Under the pieces are notes generated by a model that searched no databases, was not told the origin of the DNA, and saw only the letters and a program-made list of their open reading frames with translations. This document shows, piece by piece, positions 24,328 through 32,703 of a DNA stretch of 58,142 bases (the first letter of the stretch is position 1; the number at the start of each line of letters is the position of its first letter). The DNA lies in assembly GCF_002154505.1 (NCBI RefSeq), contig NZ_MUBM01000049.1, positions 1-58,142 of the forward strand, written 5' to 3'. A program made the translations under genes and the position numbers. Source of the stretch: Streptomyces carpinensis. GTDB lineage: Bacteria; Actinomycetota; Actinomycetes; Streptomycetales; Streptomycetaceae.

Positions 24328-26406
24328 TCCACGCCCGTCGACCCCGCCGCACACCTCGCCGACGCACCCCTGGCCCGCGAGCGCTCCCACCTGGCCGCCT
24401 CCCGCGCCGCCCTGCGGGCCATGCGTGAGGACGTCGAGTCGCTCGACATCCGCGACGTCACCGCGAACTGGGTCAACGCCGAGGTCCTCGCCCACCAGAT
24501 CGACGCGCGCATCAAGGCGCTGGCCGACCTCAGCGACACCCCGCTGTTCTTCGGCCGCCTCGACTACCTGAACGCACCCGGCGCGGAGCAGGCGGAAGGG
24601 GCCGAGGGGGAGCGGTTCTACATCGGGCGGCGGCACGTGCACGACACTGACGGCGACCCCATGGTCATCGACTGGCGCGCACCTGTCTCGCAGCCGTTCT
24701 ACCGGGCGTCCAGGAAGGACCCGATGGACGTCGGGCTGCGCCGCCGCTTCGGCTACACCGGCGGCGACCTCACGGCGTACGAGGACGAGCACCTGTCCGA
24801 CCCGACTGAGCCGTCGAAGGCCGCCACCGCCGGCAAGCTGCTCCAGCAGGAGATCGAGCGTCCGCGCGTGGGCCCGATGCGCGACATCGTCGCGACCATC
24901 CAGCCCGAGCAGGACGAGATCGTGCGGTCCGGGCTGGGCGGCACCGTCTGCGTCCAGGGCGGCCCCGGCACCGGCAAGACCGCCGTCGGCCTGCACCGCG
25001 TCGCCTATCTGCTCTACGCCCACCGGGAGCGGCTGGCCCGCACCGGCACGCTCGTCATCGGGCCGAACAAGTCCTTCCTGCACTACATCGAGCAGGTGCT
25101 GCCCGCGCTCGGCGAGCTGACGGTGCGACAGGCGACCGTCGACGACCTGGTGGCCCATGTGGAGGTGCGGGGCACGGACGACGCGCCGGCCGCGATCGTC
25201 AAGGGGGACGCGCGGATGGCGGAGGTCCTGCGCAGGGCCGTGTACTCCCACGTCACGATGCCCACCGAACCGGTCGTGGTGGTGCGCGGCTCGCGCCGCT
25301 GGCGGGTCCCGGCGTACGAACTGGAGAACCTGGTCCGCGAGTTGCTGGACCGGGGCATCCGCTACGACGCGGCCCGCGAGGCCCTGCCGCAGCGGATCGC
25401 GCACGCCGTGCTGGTGCAGATGGAGCGGGCGGGCGAGGCGCCCGACGACCGCGTGCAGGACGCCGTCGCCCGCAACTCGGCGGTGAAGGCGGCCGTCAAG
25501 GCGGTCTGGCCGCCCGTCGACCCCGCCAAGCTCGTGCTGCGGCTGCTGACGGACGCGGACTTCCTCGCCGCGCACGCCGAGGGGATCCTCACCGAGGACG
25601 AGCAGAAGACGATCCTGTGGGCCGGACCCGTACGGTCGGTGAAGTCGGCCAGGTGGTCGGCGGCCGACGCCGTCCTGGTCGACGAGGCGGCCGATCTCGT
25701 CGAGCGCACGCACTCCCTCGGCCATGTGGTCCTCGACGAGGCGCAGGACCTGTCCCCCATGCAGTACCGGGCGGTCGGCCGGCGTTGCAGCACCGGTTCC
25801 GCGACCGTCCTGGGCGACCTGGCGCAGGGCACCACGCCGTGGGCGACCCGCACCTGGGAGGAGGCGCTGGCCCACCTCGGCAAGTCCGAGGGGGTCATCG
25901 AGGAGCTGACGGCAGGTTTCCGTGTGCCGACGGACGTCATCGCCTACGCCTCCCGCCTGCTGCCGCACATCGCGCCGGGCCTGACCCCGGTCGCGTCGGT
26001 CCGTGAGAACCCCGGCTTCTTCGAGATCCGTACGACCGAGGGGGACACGGCCGGCGACGCCGACGTGGTGGCCGCCTGCGAGGAGCTGCTGCGCAACGAG
26101 GGCTCGACCGGCCTGATCGCCGCGGACGCCCGCGTCCCGGCCCTCGCCGAGGCGCTGACGGCGGCCGGACTGACGTATCTGTCCCCCGGTGAGGAGACGA
26201 CGGCCCAGACCCGCCTCACCCTGGTCCCGGCCTCGCTCGCCAAGGGCCTGGAGTACGACTACGTGGTCCTGGACGAGCCGCAGGCCGTGGTCGACGGCGA
26301 ACCCGACGAACGCACCGGACTGCGCCGTCTGTACGTGTCCCTGACCCGAGCGGTCTCGGGCCTGATCGTCACCCACAAGACGGCACTCCCGGCCCAGCTG
26401 GTCTGA
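24325..26406 (+). CDS. HelD/HelR-like RNA polymerase-associated UvrD-type ATPase
   Basis: A 693-residue superfamily-1 ATPase related to HelD and HelR, which pull RNA polymerase off DNA; HelR in Streptomyces venezuelae protects against rifamycins. Seen: a long N-terminal helical arm (LARERSHLAASRAALRAM), the conserved IDWRAPVSQPFYRA, Walker A GGPGTGKTAVGL near residue 215, Walker B VVLDEAQDLSPMQ, the Gln/Arg motif LTAGFRVPTDV, and a C-terminal LAKGLEYDYVVLDEP and LYVSLTRAV. This is a translocase-type ATPase without a known separate DNA-helicase role. The TTG start has a good GGAGG. It is monocistronic by context. Whether it is HelR proper or general HelD is not decided. Confidence 0.88.
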   Translation: MSTPVDPAAHLADAPLARERSHLAASRAALRAMREDVESLDIRDVTANWVNAEVLAHQIDARIKALADLSDTPLFFGRLDYLNAPGAEQAEGAEGERFYIGRRHVHDTDGDPMVIDWRAPVSQPFYRASRKDPMDVGLRRRFGYTGGDLTAYEDEHLSDPTEPSKAATAGKLLQQEIERPRVGPMRDIVATIQPEQDEIVRSGLGGTVCVQGGPGTGKTAVGLHRVAYLLYAHRERLARTGTLVIGPNKSFLHYIEQVLPALGELTVRQATVDDLVAHVEVRGTDDAPAAIVKGDARMAEVLRRAVYSHVTMPTEPVVVVRGSRRWRVPAYELENLVRELLDRGIRYDAAREALPQRIAHAVLVQMERAGEAPDDRVQDAVARNSAVKAAVKAVWPPVDPAKLVLRLLTDADFLAAHAEGILTEDEQKTILWAGPVRSVKSARWSAADAVLVDEAADLVERTHSLGHVVLDEAQDLSPMQYRAVGRRCSTGSATVLGDLAQGTTPWATRTWEEALAHLGKSEGVIEELTAGFRVPTDVIAYASRLLPHIAPGLTPVASVRENPGFFEIRTTEGDTAGDADVVAACEELLRNEGSTGLIAADARVPALAEALTAAGLTYLSPGEETTAQTRLTLVPASLAKGLEYDYVVLDEPQAVVDGEPDERTGLRRLYVSLTRAVSGLIVTHKTALPAQLV

Positions 26407-26453
26407 CCGTCGGGCGCGGACGCGGCCGGGTGCCCCGGCCGGTCCGTCCCGTC

Positions 26454-27173
26454 TCACACGGCGGAGCGGACGGTCTCCTCGTCCAGCACCGTGCGCCACT
26501 GCGCGACCGAGTCGACCGAGACCGGGCCGGCCCAGCCGCCCGGGCGAGCGGCGCCGCCGATGTGGAAGGCGTCGATGCCGGCGGCCCGCAGGGCCGGTAC
26601 GTGGTCCAGGCGCAGACCGCCGCCCACCATGATCCGCTGCTCGTAGCCGGGCTGTCCGCCGCGCGCCGCCTCCGCGACGAGGGTGGGCAGGCCGTCGTCC
26701 ACACCGCCGGCCGCGCCCGCGGTCAGGTACGTGTCGAGACCGGGCAGCCCGTCCAGCTGCTTGCGCAGGGCGTCACGGTCGGCGGCCCGGTCGATGGCCC
26801 GGTGGAAGGTCCAGGGGCAACCGTCCAGCTCGGCGACCACCCGTTCCACGGCCGCCAGGTCCACCGCGCCGTCCGCGTCGAGAAATCCGAGTACGAACTC
26901 CTCGGCTCCCGCCGCCCGCAGCTCCCCCACGACCCCGGTCAGCCTGTCCACGCCCCCGGCACCGCCCGCGGCGAACCCGTCCGCGAGCCGCACCATCACG
27001 CGCAACGAGATGTCGACGGCGGCGCGGATCCCGGCGACGGTGCCGACCGACGGGGTGAGCCCGTCGGCCGCCATGTCGGTGACCAGCTCGAGACGGTCCG
27101 CGCCTCCGGCCTGGGCGGCGACCGCGTCCTCGACGTCGAGGGCGATCACCTCCAGGACTGCACGCATGCTCAT
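26454..27173 (-). CDS. cutC: CutC family copper-homeostasis-like protein
   Basis: A 239-residue TIM-barrel protein of the CutC family. Typical motifs are ALDVEDAVAAQAGGADRLELV at the N-terminus, LTPSVGTVAGIRAAVDI, MVRLADGFAAG, TFHRAIDRAADRDAL, TAGAAGGVDDGLPTL and IMVGGGLRLDHVPAL. CutC was first linked to copper tolerance in E. coli, but the enzyme activity remains unclear. The ATG at 27173 has AAGGGG four bases before it; an ATG at 27167 is a close alternative. It is convergent with the HelD-like gene. A DasR-like site lies 33 bp upstream, hinting at a link to amino-sugar control. Confidence 0.92.
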   Translation of the reverse strand: MSMRAVLEVIALDVEDAVAAQAGGADRLELVTDMAADGLTPSVGTVAGIRAAVDISLRVMVRLADGFAAGGAGGVDRLTGVVGELRAAGAEEFVLGFLDADGAVDLAAVERVVAELDGCPWTFHRAIDRAADRDALRKQLDGLPGLDTYLTAGAAGGVDDGLPTLVAEAARGGQPGYEQRIMVGGGLRLDHVPALRAAGIDAFHIGGAARPGGWAGPVSVDSVAQWRTVLDEETVRSAV

Positions 27174-27205
27174 GGGACCCCTTTCCACGGTTTCCCCTGG
27201 GGCTG

Positions 27206-27221
27206 ACAGGTCTAGTCCAAT
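27206..27221. promoter_or_regulatory. dre-like (DasR) site upstream of cutC
   Basis: ACAGGTCTAGTCCAAT agrees with the DasR consensus ACTGGTCTAGACCACT at 13 of 16 positions, including the GGTCTAG core. It lies 33 bp before the cutC ATG in its promoter region. Binding is inferred. Confidence 0.45.
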
Positions 27222-27260
27222 ATCAGGGTACGCCGGGTGAGGCCCGCGACCGACAACCGG

Positions 27261-27947
27261 TCACCCGAAGATGTTCAACTCCGCCGTCTCCGCGCCCGCG
27301 AGCTCGTACCCCGCCCCGGCCGCCGCCTCGGGCACCGGACGGCCCGCGTAGAGCCGTACGAGGGTGGCGGCGTCGCCGATGTACCGCGCCGGCGTCCGCT
27401 CACCGCTCACGTCGCCCAGCCGCAGCGGCTCGTCGATGTCGTCCAGGTCGGCGTGGAGCGGCAGATGGCCCTTCTCACGGGTGACCCGGACGAGGAGCGG
27501 GAGCGCGTAGGGCAGGCCCACGCCCCCGTACGCCCCCGCCTCGCCGAAGGTCTCGCGCACATCGCCGGCGTGCACCCACTCGCCGAGCGCGATCATGTCC
27601 AGCACCCCGCCGGCCCTCGCGATCACCGGGCCCGCCTCGGTCATCCCGCGCTCCAGCTCGTCCACCACCCGGGCGTTCGCCCAGTCGGCCCGCTCGGCGA
27701 TGTCCCGCTCGTTGGACTCGGGGGAGAACACCCCCTTCTCGAACCGGCTCTCCACCACCCTCATCAGCGCGGCGGAACAGTGCGCGAGCACGTCCCGCAC
27801 CGTCCAGCCCGGACACGCGGCCGTCGGCAGCGCGAAGTCCGCGTCCGACCGCGCCCGCAGCAGCGGGATCAGCGCGTCACGCTCCATGACGAGCAGCCGC
27901 CCGGGCAGCTCCGGGTCCCGTACCTCGTGCAGATCAGCAGAAGTCAT
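27261..27947 (-). CDS. Maleylpyruvate isomerase-family mycothiol-dependent protein
   Basis: A 228-residue protein of the mycothiol-dependent maleylpyruvate isomerase/DinB-like fold. Seen: helix 1 RDALIPLLRARSDADFALPT, the CPGWTVRDVLAHCSAALMR motif with the first metal-binding histidine, and the LGEWVHAGDVRETFG motif with a second histidine. The C-terminal domain (RVTREKGHLPLHADLDDIDE onwards) resembles the MDMPI C-terminal domain. The substrate is unknown. The ATG at 27947 was chosen because homology starts at MTSADLHEV. It runs toward cutC in the same direction, 87 bp apart. Confidence 0.88.
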   Translation of the reverse strand: MTSADLHEVRDPELPGRLLVMERDALIPLLRARSDADFALPTAACPGWTVRDVLAHCSAALMRVVESRFEKGVFSPESNERDIAERADWANARVVDELERGMTEAGPVIARAGGVLDMIALGEWVHAGDVRETFGEAGAYGGVGLPYALPLLVRVTREKGHLPLHADLDDIDEPLRLGDVSGERTPARYIGDAATLVRLYAGRPVPEAAAGAGYELAGAETAELNIFG

Positions 27948-28118
27948 GCGGACCACGCTAGGGCCTGTCCGGCGGCAACTGCTCGATGCCACGTGCGGAT
28001 TGCCCGCCGTCCCGGGGTGTCGCGCGGCACCGGCCCCGGCTGCGCGGTCCGGGCGCAGGCGACCCGGCGCAGGCCGGTCCGCCTCGATGAAGCGGATCGC
28101 CGCGGGGACAATGACGCC

Positions 28119-28772
28119 ATGGCCGATCACGCCGATCTCGACGCACTGCGCTCCCGCTGGACCCGGGCCCTGGAGGGAGCCCGGGGGACAGGCGGTGGCC
28201 CCGACCCGGCGCCCTACGCCGACGATCTGCTGCGGCGCTGGTCCGAGCCGCAGCGGCACTACCACACGCTCACGCACCTGACCGCCGTGCTGGACCACGT
28301 CGACGTGCTCCAGGAGTACGCCGCCGACCCGGACGTGGCCCGCCTGGCGGCCTGGTTCCACGACGCCGTCTACCTGCCGGACCGCTCCGAGAACGAGGAG
28401 CGCTCCGCCCGCCTCGCCGAGCGCGCGCTCCCGGAGGCCGGGGTACCGGAGGCGAAGACCGCCGAGGTGGCCCGGCTGGTCCGCCTCACCGTCACCCACG
28501 ACCCGGCCGACGACGACCCCGACGGCCAGGTCCTGTGCGACGCCGACCTGGCGATCCTGGCCTCGCCCCCCTCGGGTTACGCCGCCTACGCGGCCGCCGT
28601 CCGCGAGGAGTATCACTTCGTCCCGAGCGACGCCTTCCGCGAGGGCCGCGCCGCGATCCTGCGCGAACTCCTTTCGCTGCCCTGTCTGTTCCGCACCCCG
28701 TACGCACAGCGGCACTGGGAGGCGACGGCGCGCTACAACATCACCTCCGAGCTGGAAATGCTCTCGCTCTGA
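28119..28772 (+). CDS. HD-domain metal-dependent phosphohydrolase-like protein
   Basis: A 217-residue protein of the predicted HD-superfamily hydrolase group. Metal ligands are seen in RHYHTLTHLTAVLDH (His pair), LAAWFHDAVY (the HD motif) and LTVTHDPADDDPDGQVLCDADLAIL (further His and Asp). The helical fold is complete. Similar proteins are annotated as metal-dependent phosphohydrolases of unknown substrate. The ATG at 28119 starts MADHADLDALRSRW. It ends 28 bp before the GNAT fusion gene in the same direction; a short operon is possible. Confidence 0.88.
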   Translation: MADHADLDALRSRWTRALEGARGTGGGPDPAPYADDLLRRWSEPQRHYHTLTHLTAVLDHVDVLQEYAADPDVARLAAWFHDAVYLPDRSENEERSARLAERALPEAGVPEAKTAEVARLVRLTVTHDPADDDPDGQVLCDADLAILASPPSGYAAYAAAVREEYHFVPSDAFREGRAAILRELLSLPCLFRTPYAQRHWEATARYNITSELEMLSL

Positions 28773-28800
28773 GCTCGCCTCCGCGCCTACCCTGCGCCGT

Positions 28801-29868
28801 ATGCAGGCATGGGGCGGGGACCAGGTGGAGCAGGCCGTCGCGGGCGCCGTGGCGCTGCTGCGGACGGCGACGGACCGGGACTGGGAAGGGGTGAGGGCCG
28901 GGCGGCTGGAGTGGAGCTGCCGGCAGACCGCCGAGCACGTCGCGAGCGATCTCATCGCCTACGCCGGGCAGCTGGCGGGCCGCGCCCGGAGCGCGTACGT
29001 CCCCTTCGAGATCACCCTCGACGAGGGCACGGAAAACGCGGGCGTCCTGGACGTGATCGAGGCGACCGGCGCCCTGCTCACCGCCGCCGTCCGCACCACT
29101 CCGCGGGAGGTGCGGGCCTTCCACCCGTACCCCTTCGGCAGTGCGGACCGCGAGGGTTTCGCCGCGATGGGCGTCGCGGAGGTGCTGCTGCACACCCACG
29201 ACATCGCACAGGGGCTGGGACTGGACCACGAGCCGCCCGCCGAGCTGTGCGAGGACGTGCTGAGCCGGCTCTTCCCGCACGTCCGGCCGGGCCCGGCCGC
29301 CTGGCCGACCCTGCTGTGGGCCACCGGCCGCGGCGAGCTGCCCGGCCGTGCGCCGGTCACCGAGTGGCGGTGGAGCAACCCGCTCGTCATTCCCGCCGAG
29401 CGCCTCAGCCTCCAGGGCGCCACCCCGGCCGCCGCCCGTGACCTCGACCGCGGCGGGAGCGGGGGATTCGTCTGGGTCGGCGGTGCGCCCTACGAAGGCA
29501 CGCGGGGGGCCGCCGGGATGGTCGTGAAGGCGTACGAGAGCGGCGCGCACCGGCCCGAGTGGGGGCTGTTCGTGCTGGTGCGGCGGGAGGACGGCTGCGC
29601 CGTCGGTGGGATGGGCTTCCACGGGCCGCCCGACGAGGAGGGCCGGGCGGAGGTCGGCTACGACCTCGCCGAGCCGGCCCGCGGACGCGGCTACGCCACC
29701 GAGGCGCTGCGCGCCCTGTCGGCCTGGGCGCTGGCGCGGGAGGACGTACGGCGGCTGTACGCCAGGATCGACCGGGACAACGGCCCCTCCCAGCGGGTGG
29801 TCACCCGGGCCGGGTTCACCCAGGTGGGTGACGACGGGGAGGAGCTGACCTACGAACTGCGCCGCTGA
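28801..29868 (+). CDS. Fusion of MDMPI/DinB-like domain and GNAT acetyltransferase
   Basis: A 355-residue two-domain protein. Residues 1-200 resemble the mycothiol-dependent maleylpyruvate isomerase fold (LEWSCRQTAEHVASDLIAYA and MGVAEVLLHTHDIAQGLGL, with metal-type histidines). Residues 215-355 are a RimJ-like GNAT domain with GYDLAEPARGRGYATEALRA, in which RGRGYA is the acetyl-CoA pyrophosphate loop, and ARIDRDNGPSQRVVTRAGF at the C-terminus. The fusion suggests acetylation coupled to binding of a thiol or other small molecule (inference). The stop overlaps the 3' end of the DUF4031 gene by 19 bp. Confidence 0.87.
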   Translation: MQAWGGDQVEQAVAGAVALLRTATDRDWEGVRAGRLEWSCRQTAEHVASDLIAYAGQLAGRARSAYVPFEITLDEGTENAGVLDVIEATGALLTAAVRTTPREVRAFHPYPFGSADREGFAAMGVAEVLLHTHDIAQGLGLDHEPPAELCEDVLSRLFPHVRPGPAAWPTLLWATGRGELPGRAPVTEWRWSNPLVIPAERLSLQGATPAAARDLDRGGSGGFVWVGGAPYEGTRGAAGMVVKAYESGAHRPEWGLFVLVRREDGCAVGGMGFHGPPDEEGRAEVGYDLAEPARGRGYATEALRALSAWALAREDVRRLYARIDRDNGPSQRVVTRAGFTQVGDDGEELTYELRR

Positions 29869-30128
29869 AGGCCGTGCTTGGGGCGGCGCAGGCCGGCGTC
29901 GTACAGCAGCCGCACCACCTCGCGGCTGCTGACCTCCACCGCGCCGGCCGCCACCGCGTCGGTGTAGCGGTGGGAGGGAAGGTCGTAGTGGTCCCGTTCG
30001 AAGGCGCGGCGGGCCACGCCCAACCGCTCGGCGAAGGCGTGCAGTTCCTCGTACGAGACGTCGCTGACCAGGTGTGACCACATGCGGCCGTGGCCCGGCC
30101 AGTTGGGCGGGTCGATGTAGAGGGTCAT
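29850..30128 (-). CDS. DUF4031 family protein
   Basis: A 92-residue protein starting MTLYIDPPNWPGHGRMWSHL, the hallmark of DUF4031. It continues with DVSYEELHAFAERLGVARRA, DHYDLPSHRY and SREVVRLLYDAGLRRPK. It is small, soluble and conserved in actinobacteria; the function is unknown. It is followed convergently by the GNAT fusion gene and preceded 37 bp away by another small minus-strand gene. Confidence 0.88.
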   Translation of the reverse strand: MTLYIDPPNWPGHGRMWSHLVSDVSYEELHAFAERLGVARRAFERDHYDLPSHRYTDAVAAGAVEVSSREVVRLLYDAGLRRPKHGLQRRSS

Positions 30129-30165
30129 GGCGCCGCCGTCCGGGACAGGACGGTTCGCACGGCCG

Positions 30166-30549
30166 TCACGACGGGGTTTCCCGGCCCGTCGCCTCCGACA
30201 GCCCTCCCACCGGCGCCACCTTGACGCCCGCCTTCGAGCACACCCAGTGCGGGTCGGGTCCGAGCTCCGGTTCCACGTCCAGCGCGTGCGGGTCGCCGTA
30301 ACCGCAGACGGGGCACAACGGCCAGCGGCCGTACCGCTCCAGGAGGGCGTCCTGGACGTCCTGTGCGACCAGTCCCGCCACGTACCGCGCGCCGTCCGGC
30401 CATTGCTCCACCCACCAGCGGCGCTGGGCGACGGAGTCCTCCACGAGCGACACCACGTCCGCCTCCGCGACCTCGCCCGCGACCAGGTCGGCGAGGACGA
30501 GGGCGCGGGCGGCGTGCAGGGCCTGCTCCAGGGGGCTGATGGGGTCCAT
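30166..30549 (-). CDS. Hypothetical protein with CPVCG zinc-like motif
   Basis: A 127-residue protein. The N-terminal half is helical (LEQALHAARALVLADLVAGE). The C-terminal half has LCPVCGYGDPHALDVEPEL and a further WVCSKAG, a possible zinc-binding cysteine set. The ATG at 30549 follows GGAG at only 2 bases; the frame is open further upstream but would run through the promoter of the divergent RpiR gene. No family was recognised. Confidence 0.7.
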   Translation of the reverse strand: MDPISPLEQALHAARALVLADLVAGEVAEADVVSLVEDSVAQRRWWVEQWPDGARYVAGLVAQDVQDALLERYGRWPLCPVCGYGDPHALDVEPELGPDPHWVCSKAGVKVAPVGGLSEATGRETPS

Positions 30550-30587
30550 GTCTCCATTGTGCGCACTCTTGACCACACGTCCGCACA

Positions 30588-30600
30588 GAAAATATCTTTC
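30588..30600. promoter_or_regulatory. Candidate RpiR operator, copy 1
   Basis: GAAAATATCTTTC, an AT-rich GAAA-N5-TTTC element, 6 bp upstream of the GTG start of the RpiR gene. A related 13-mer lies 32 bp further on, about three helical turns. Binding by the neighbouring regulator is inferred. Confidence 0.5.
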
Positions 30601-30605
30601 ATAGT

Positions 30606-31553
30606 GTGAACCAGGACGTGAAGGAAATTTTCGCAGGCTCGGGCGGCCCGGCGGTCGGCACACCCCCCGCGCCCGCCGCCCTCGCGGCCAAGGTTCGCAC
30701 GCTCGCGCCCTCCATGACCCGCTCCATGCAGCGCGTCGCCGAGGCCGTGGCGCACGACCCGGCCGGCTGCGCGGCCCTGACGGTCACCGGCCTCGCCGAG
30801 CTCACCGGCACCAGCGAGGCGACCGTCGTGCGCACCGCCCGATTGCTCGGCTACCCCGGCTACCGCGACCTGCGTCTCGCCCTCGCGGGTCTCGCCGCCC
30901 AGCAGCAGTCCGGGCGCGCGCCCGCCATCACGACCGACATCGCGGTGGACGACCCCATTGCCGACGTCGTCGCCAAACTCGCCTACGAGGAGCAGCAGAC
31001 CCTCGCCGACACCGCCGCCGGCCTCGACACCGTCCAGCTCGGCGCGGCCGTCACCGCGCTCGCCGCCGCCCGCCGCACGGACGTGTACGGGATAGGGGCC
31101 TCCGGCCTGGTCGCCCAGGACCTCACCCAGAAGCTGCTGCGGATAGGGCTGATCGCCCACGCGCCCAGCGACCCGCACCTCGCCGTCACCAACGCCGTGC
31201 AGCTCCGCGCCGGCGACGTGGCGATCGCGATCACCCATTCGGGCTCCACCGGGGACGTGATCGAGCCACTGCGGGTCGCCTTCGAGCGCGGCGCGACCAC
31301 CGTCGCCATCACCGGCCGCCCCGACGCGCCCGTCACGCAGTACGCCGACCACGTCCTGACCACCTCCACGTCCCGCGAGAGCGAGCTGCGCCCGGCGGCG
31401 ATGTCCTCCCGGACCAGTCAACTGCTCGTGGTCGACTGCCTGTTCGTGGGCGTGGCCCAGCGGACGTACGAGACGGCGGCACCGGCGCTGGCGGCGTCGT
31501 ACGAGGCGCTTGCCCACCGGCACAGCCCGCGCGGCGGAAACCAGCGCTCGTAG
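30606..31553 (+). CDS. MurR/RpiR family transcriptional regulator
   Basis: A 315-residue regulator. The N-terminal helix-turn-helix (residues about 35-100) has the family pattern MTRSMQRVAEAVAHDP, then LTVTGLAELTGTSEATVVR and LLGYPGYRDLRLAL. The C-terminal SIS phosphosugar-binding domain has YGIGASGLVAQDLTQKLLRIG and AIAITHSGSTGDVIE, the usual sugar-phosphate loop. The GTG at 30606 starts VNQDVKEIF. The murQ gene lies 103 bp downstream in the same direction, so it very likely senses MurNAc-6-phosphate and controls murQ (inference from context). Confidence 0.93.
   Translation: MNQDVKEIFAGSGGPAVGTPPAPAALAAKVRTLAPSMTRSMQRVAEAVAHDPAGCAALTVTGLAELTGTSEATVVRTARLLGYPGYRDLRLALAGLAAQQQSGRAPAITTDIAVDDPIADVVAKLAYEEQQTLADTAAGLDTVQLGAAVTALAAARRTDVYGIGASGLVAQDLTQKLLRIGLIAHAPSDPHLAVTNAVQLRAGDVAIAITHSGSTGDVIEPLRVAFERGATTVAITGRPDAPVTQYADHVLTTSTSRESELRPAAMSSRTSQLLVVDCLFVGVAQRTYETAAPALAASYEALAHRHSPRGGNQRS
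30620..30632. promoter_or_regulatory. Candidate RpiR operator, copy 2
   Basis: GAAGGAAATTTTC, sharing GAA at one end and TTTC at the other with the copy at 30588, lies inside the first codons of the RpiR gene. A regulator bound to both would cover the start codon. Confidence 0.4.
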
Positions 31554-31656
31554 CCGCCGAGGAGATACGCCTCCGCAGCCGCCGACGACCACCGGCACCG
31601 TCAGCCGTACCGCACCGCCCGAAGCCCGTAGAGAGTCCCGGAGAGAGCCGCCCCTC

Positions 31657-32592
31657 ATGACGTCCACGTCCCCCTTCCATGAGCTGCGCACCGAGTTGGA
31701 GTCGCTGACGACCGAGGCGTTCCGCCCCGAGCTGTCCGAGATCGACCGGCTGCCCACGCTCGAGATCGCGCGGCTGATGAACGCCGAGGACACCGCCGTG
31801 CCGGCCGCCGTGGCCGAGCGGCTGCCGCAGATCGCCGCCGCGATCGACGCGGTGGCCGAGCGGATGGCACGCGGCGGCCGGCTGATCTACGCGGGGGCCG
31901 GTACGGCGGGGCGGCTCGGGGTGCTGGACGCCTCGGAGTGCCCGCCCACCTTCAACACCGAGCCGTCCCAGGTGGTGGGGCTGATCGCGGGCGGCCCCGA
32001 GGCGATGGTGACCTCGATCGAGGGTGCCGAGGACTCACGGGAGCTGGCCGCGAAGGCGCTCGACGCCCTCGGTCTCACGCCGGACGACACGGTCGTCGGC
32101 ATCTCCGCCTCCGGCCGCACCCCCTACGCCATCGGGGCGGTCGAACACGCCCGTGAGCGCGGCGCCCTCACGATCGGCCTGGCCTGCAACGCGGACAGTG
32201 CGCTGGCCGCGGCGGCCGAGCACGGGATCGAGATCGTCACCGGCCCGGAACTCCTCACCGGCTCGACCCGGCTGAAGGCCGGCACGGCCCAGAAGCTGGT
32301 GCTCAACATGCTCTCGACGATCACGATGATCCGCCTGGGCAAGACGTACGGGAACCTGATGGTCGACGTGCGCGCCTCCAACGACAAGCTCCGCGCCCGC
32401 TCACGCCGGATCGTCGCCCTCGCCACGGGCGCGGCGGACGAGGAGATCGAGAGGGCGCTGGCGGCCACGGACGGCGAGGTGAAGAACGCGATCCTGACGC
32501 TCCTCTCCGGCGTCGACGCCCCCACGGCGGCCCACCTCCTGGAGGAGTCCGCCGGCCACCTGCGCGCGGCCCTGGAACGGGCGAAGCCCTGA
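31657..32592 (+). CDS. murQ: N-acetylmuramic acid 6-phosphate etherase
   Basis: A 311-residue SIS-domain enzyme that cleaves the lactyl ether of MurNAc-6-phosphate to give GlcNAc-6-phosphate and D-lactate in peptidoglycan recycling. Seen: ELSEIDRLPTLEIARLMNAED, GAGTAGRLGVLDASECPPTF (signature 1, with the catalytic glutamate nearby), EGAEDS, GISASGRTPYAIGAVEHA, and LKAGTAQKLVLNMLSTITM at the C-terminal signature. The ATG at 31657 starts MTSTSPFHEL. It lies downstream of the RpiR regulator and supplies substrate to NagA, encoded 15 kb away. Confidence 0.96.
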   Translation: MTSTSPFHELRTELESLTTEAFRPELSEIDRLPTLEIARLMNAEDTAVPAAVAERLPQIAAAIDAVAERMARGGRLIYAGAGTAGRLGVLDASECPPTFNTEPSQVVGLIAGGPEAMVTSIEGAEDSRELAAKALDALGLTPDDTVVGISASGRTPYAIGAVEHARERGALTIGLACNADSALAAAAEHGIEIVTGPELLTGSTRLKAGTAQKLVLNMLSTITMIRLGKTYGNLMVDVRASNDKLRARSRRIVALATGAADEEIERALAATDGEVKNAILTLLSGVDAPTAAHLLEESAGHLRAALERAKP

Positions 32593-32703
32593 CTCTGGCC
32601 GGATCCCCGCGCGGGCCCCTGCCGGAACCACGGGCGGGGCCCCGGCCGGACCAACGGCGGGTCCCACGGGCACGGTCCCGGCCAGGCCGACGGCCGGGAC
32701 GCC

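Noticed and set aside
24118..26499. Long minus-strand frame opposite the HelD-like gene
   Set aside because: The plus-strand protein has all helicase motifs; the opposite frame has none and shows the low-complexity composition of a mirror frame.
30560..30587. DasR site before the RpiR gene (CTTGACCACACG)
   Set aside because: It matches only part of one dre half and lacks the central GGTCTAGACC core.
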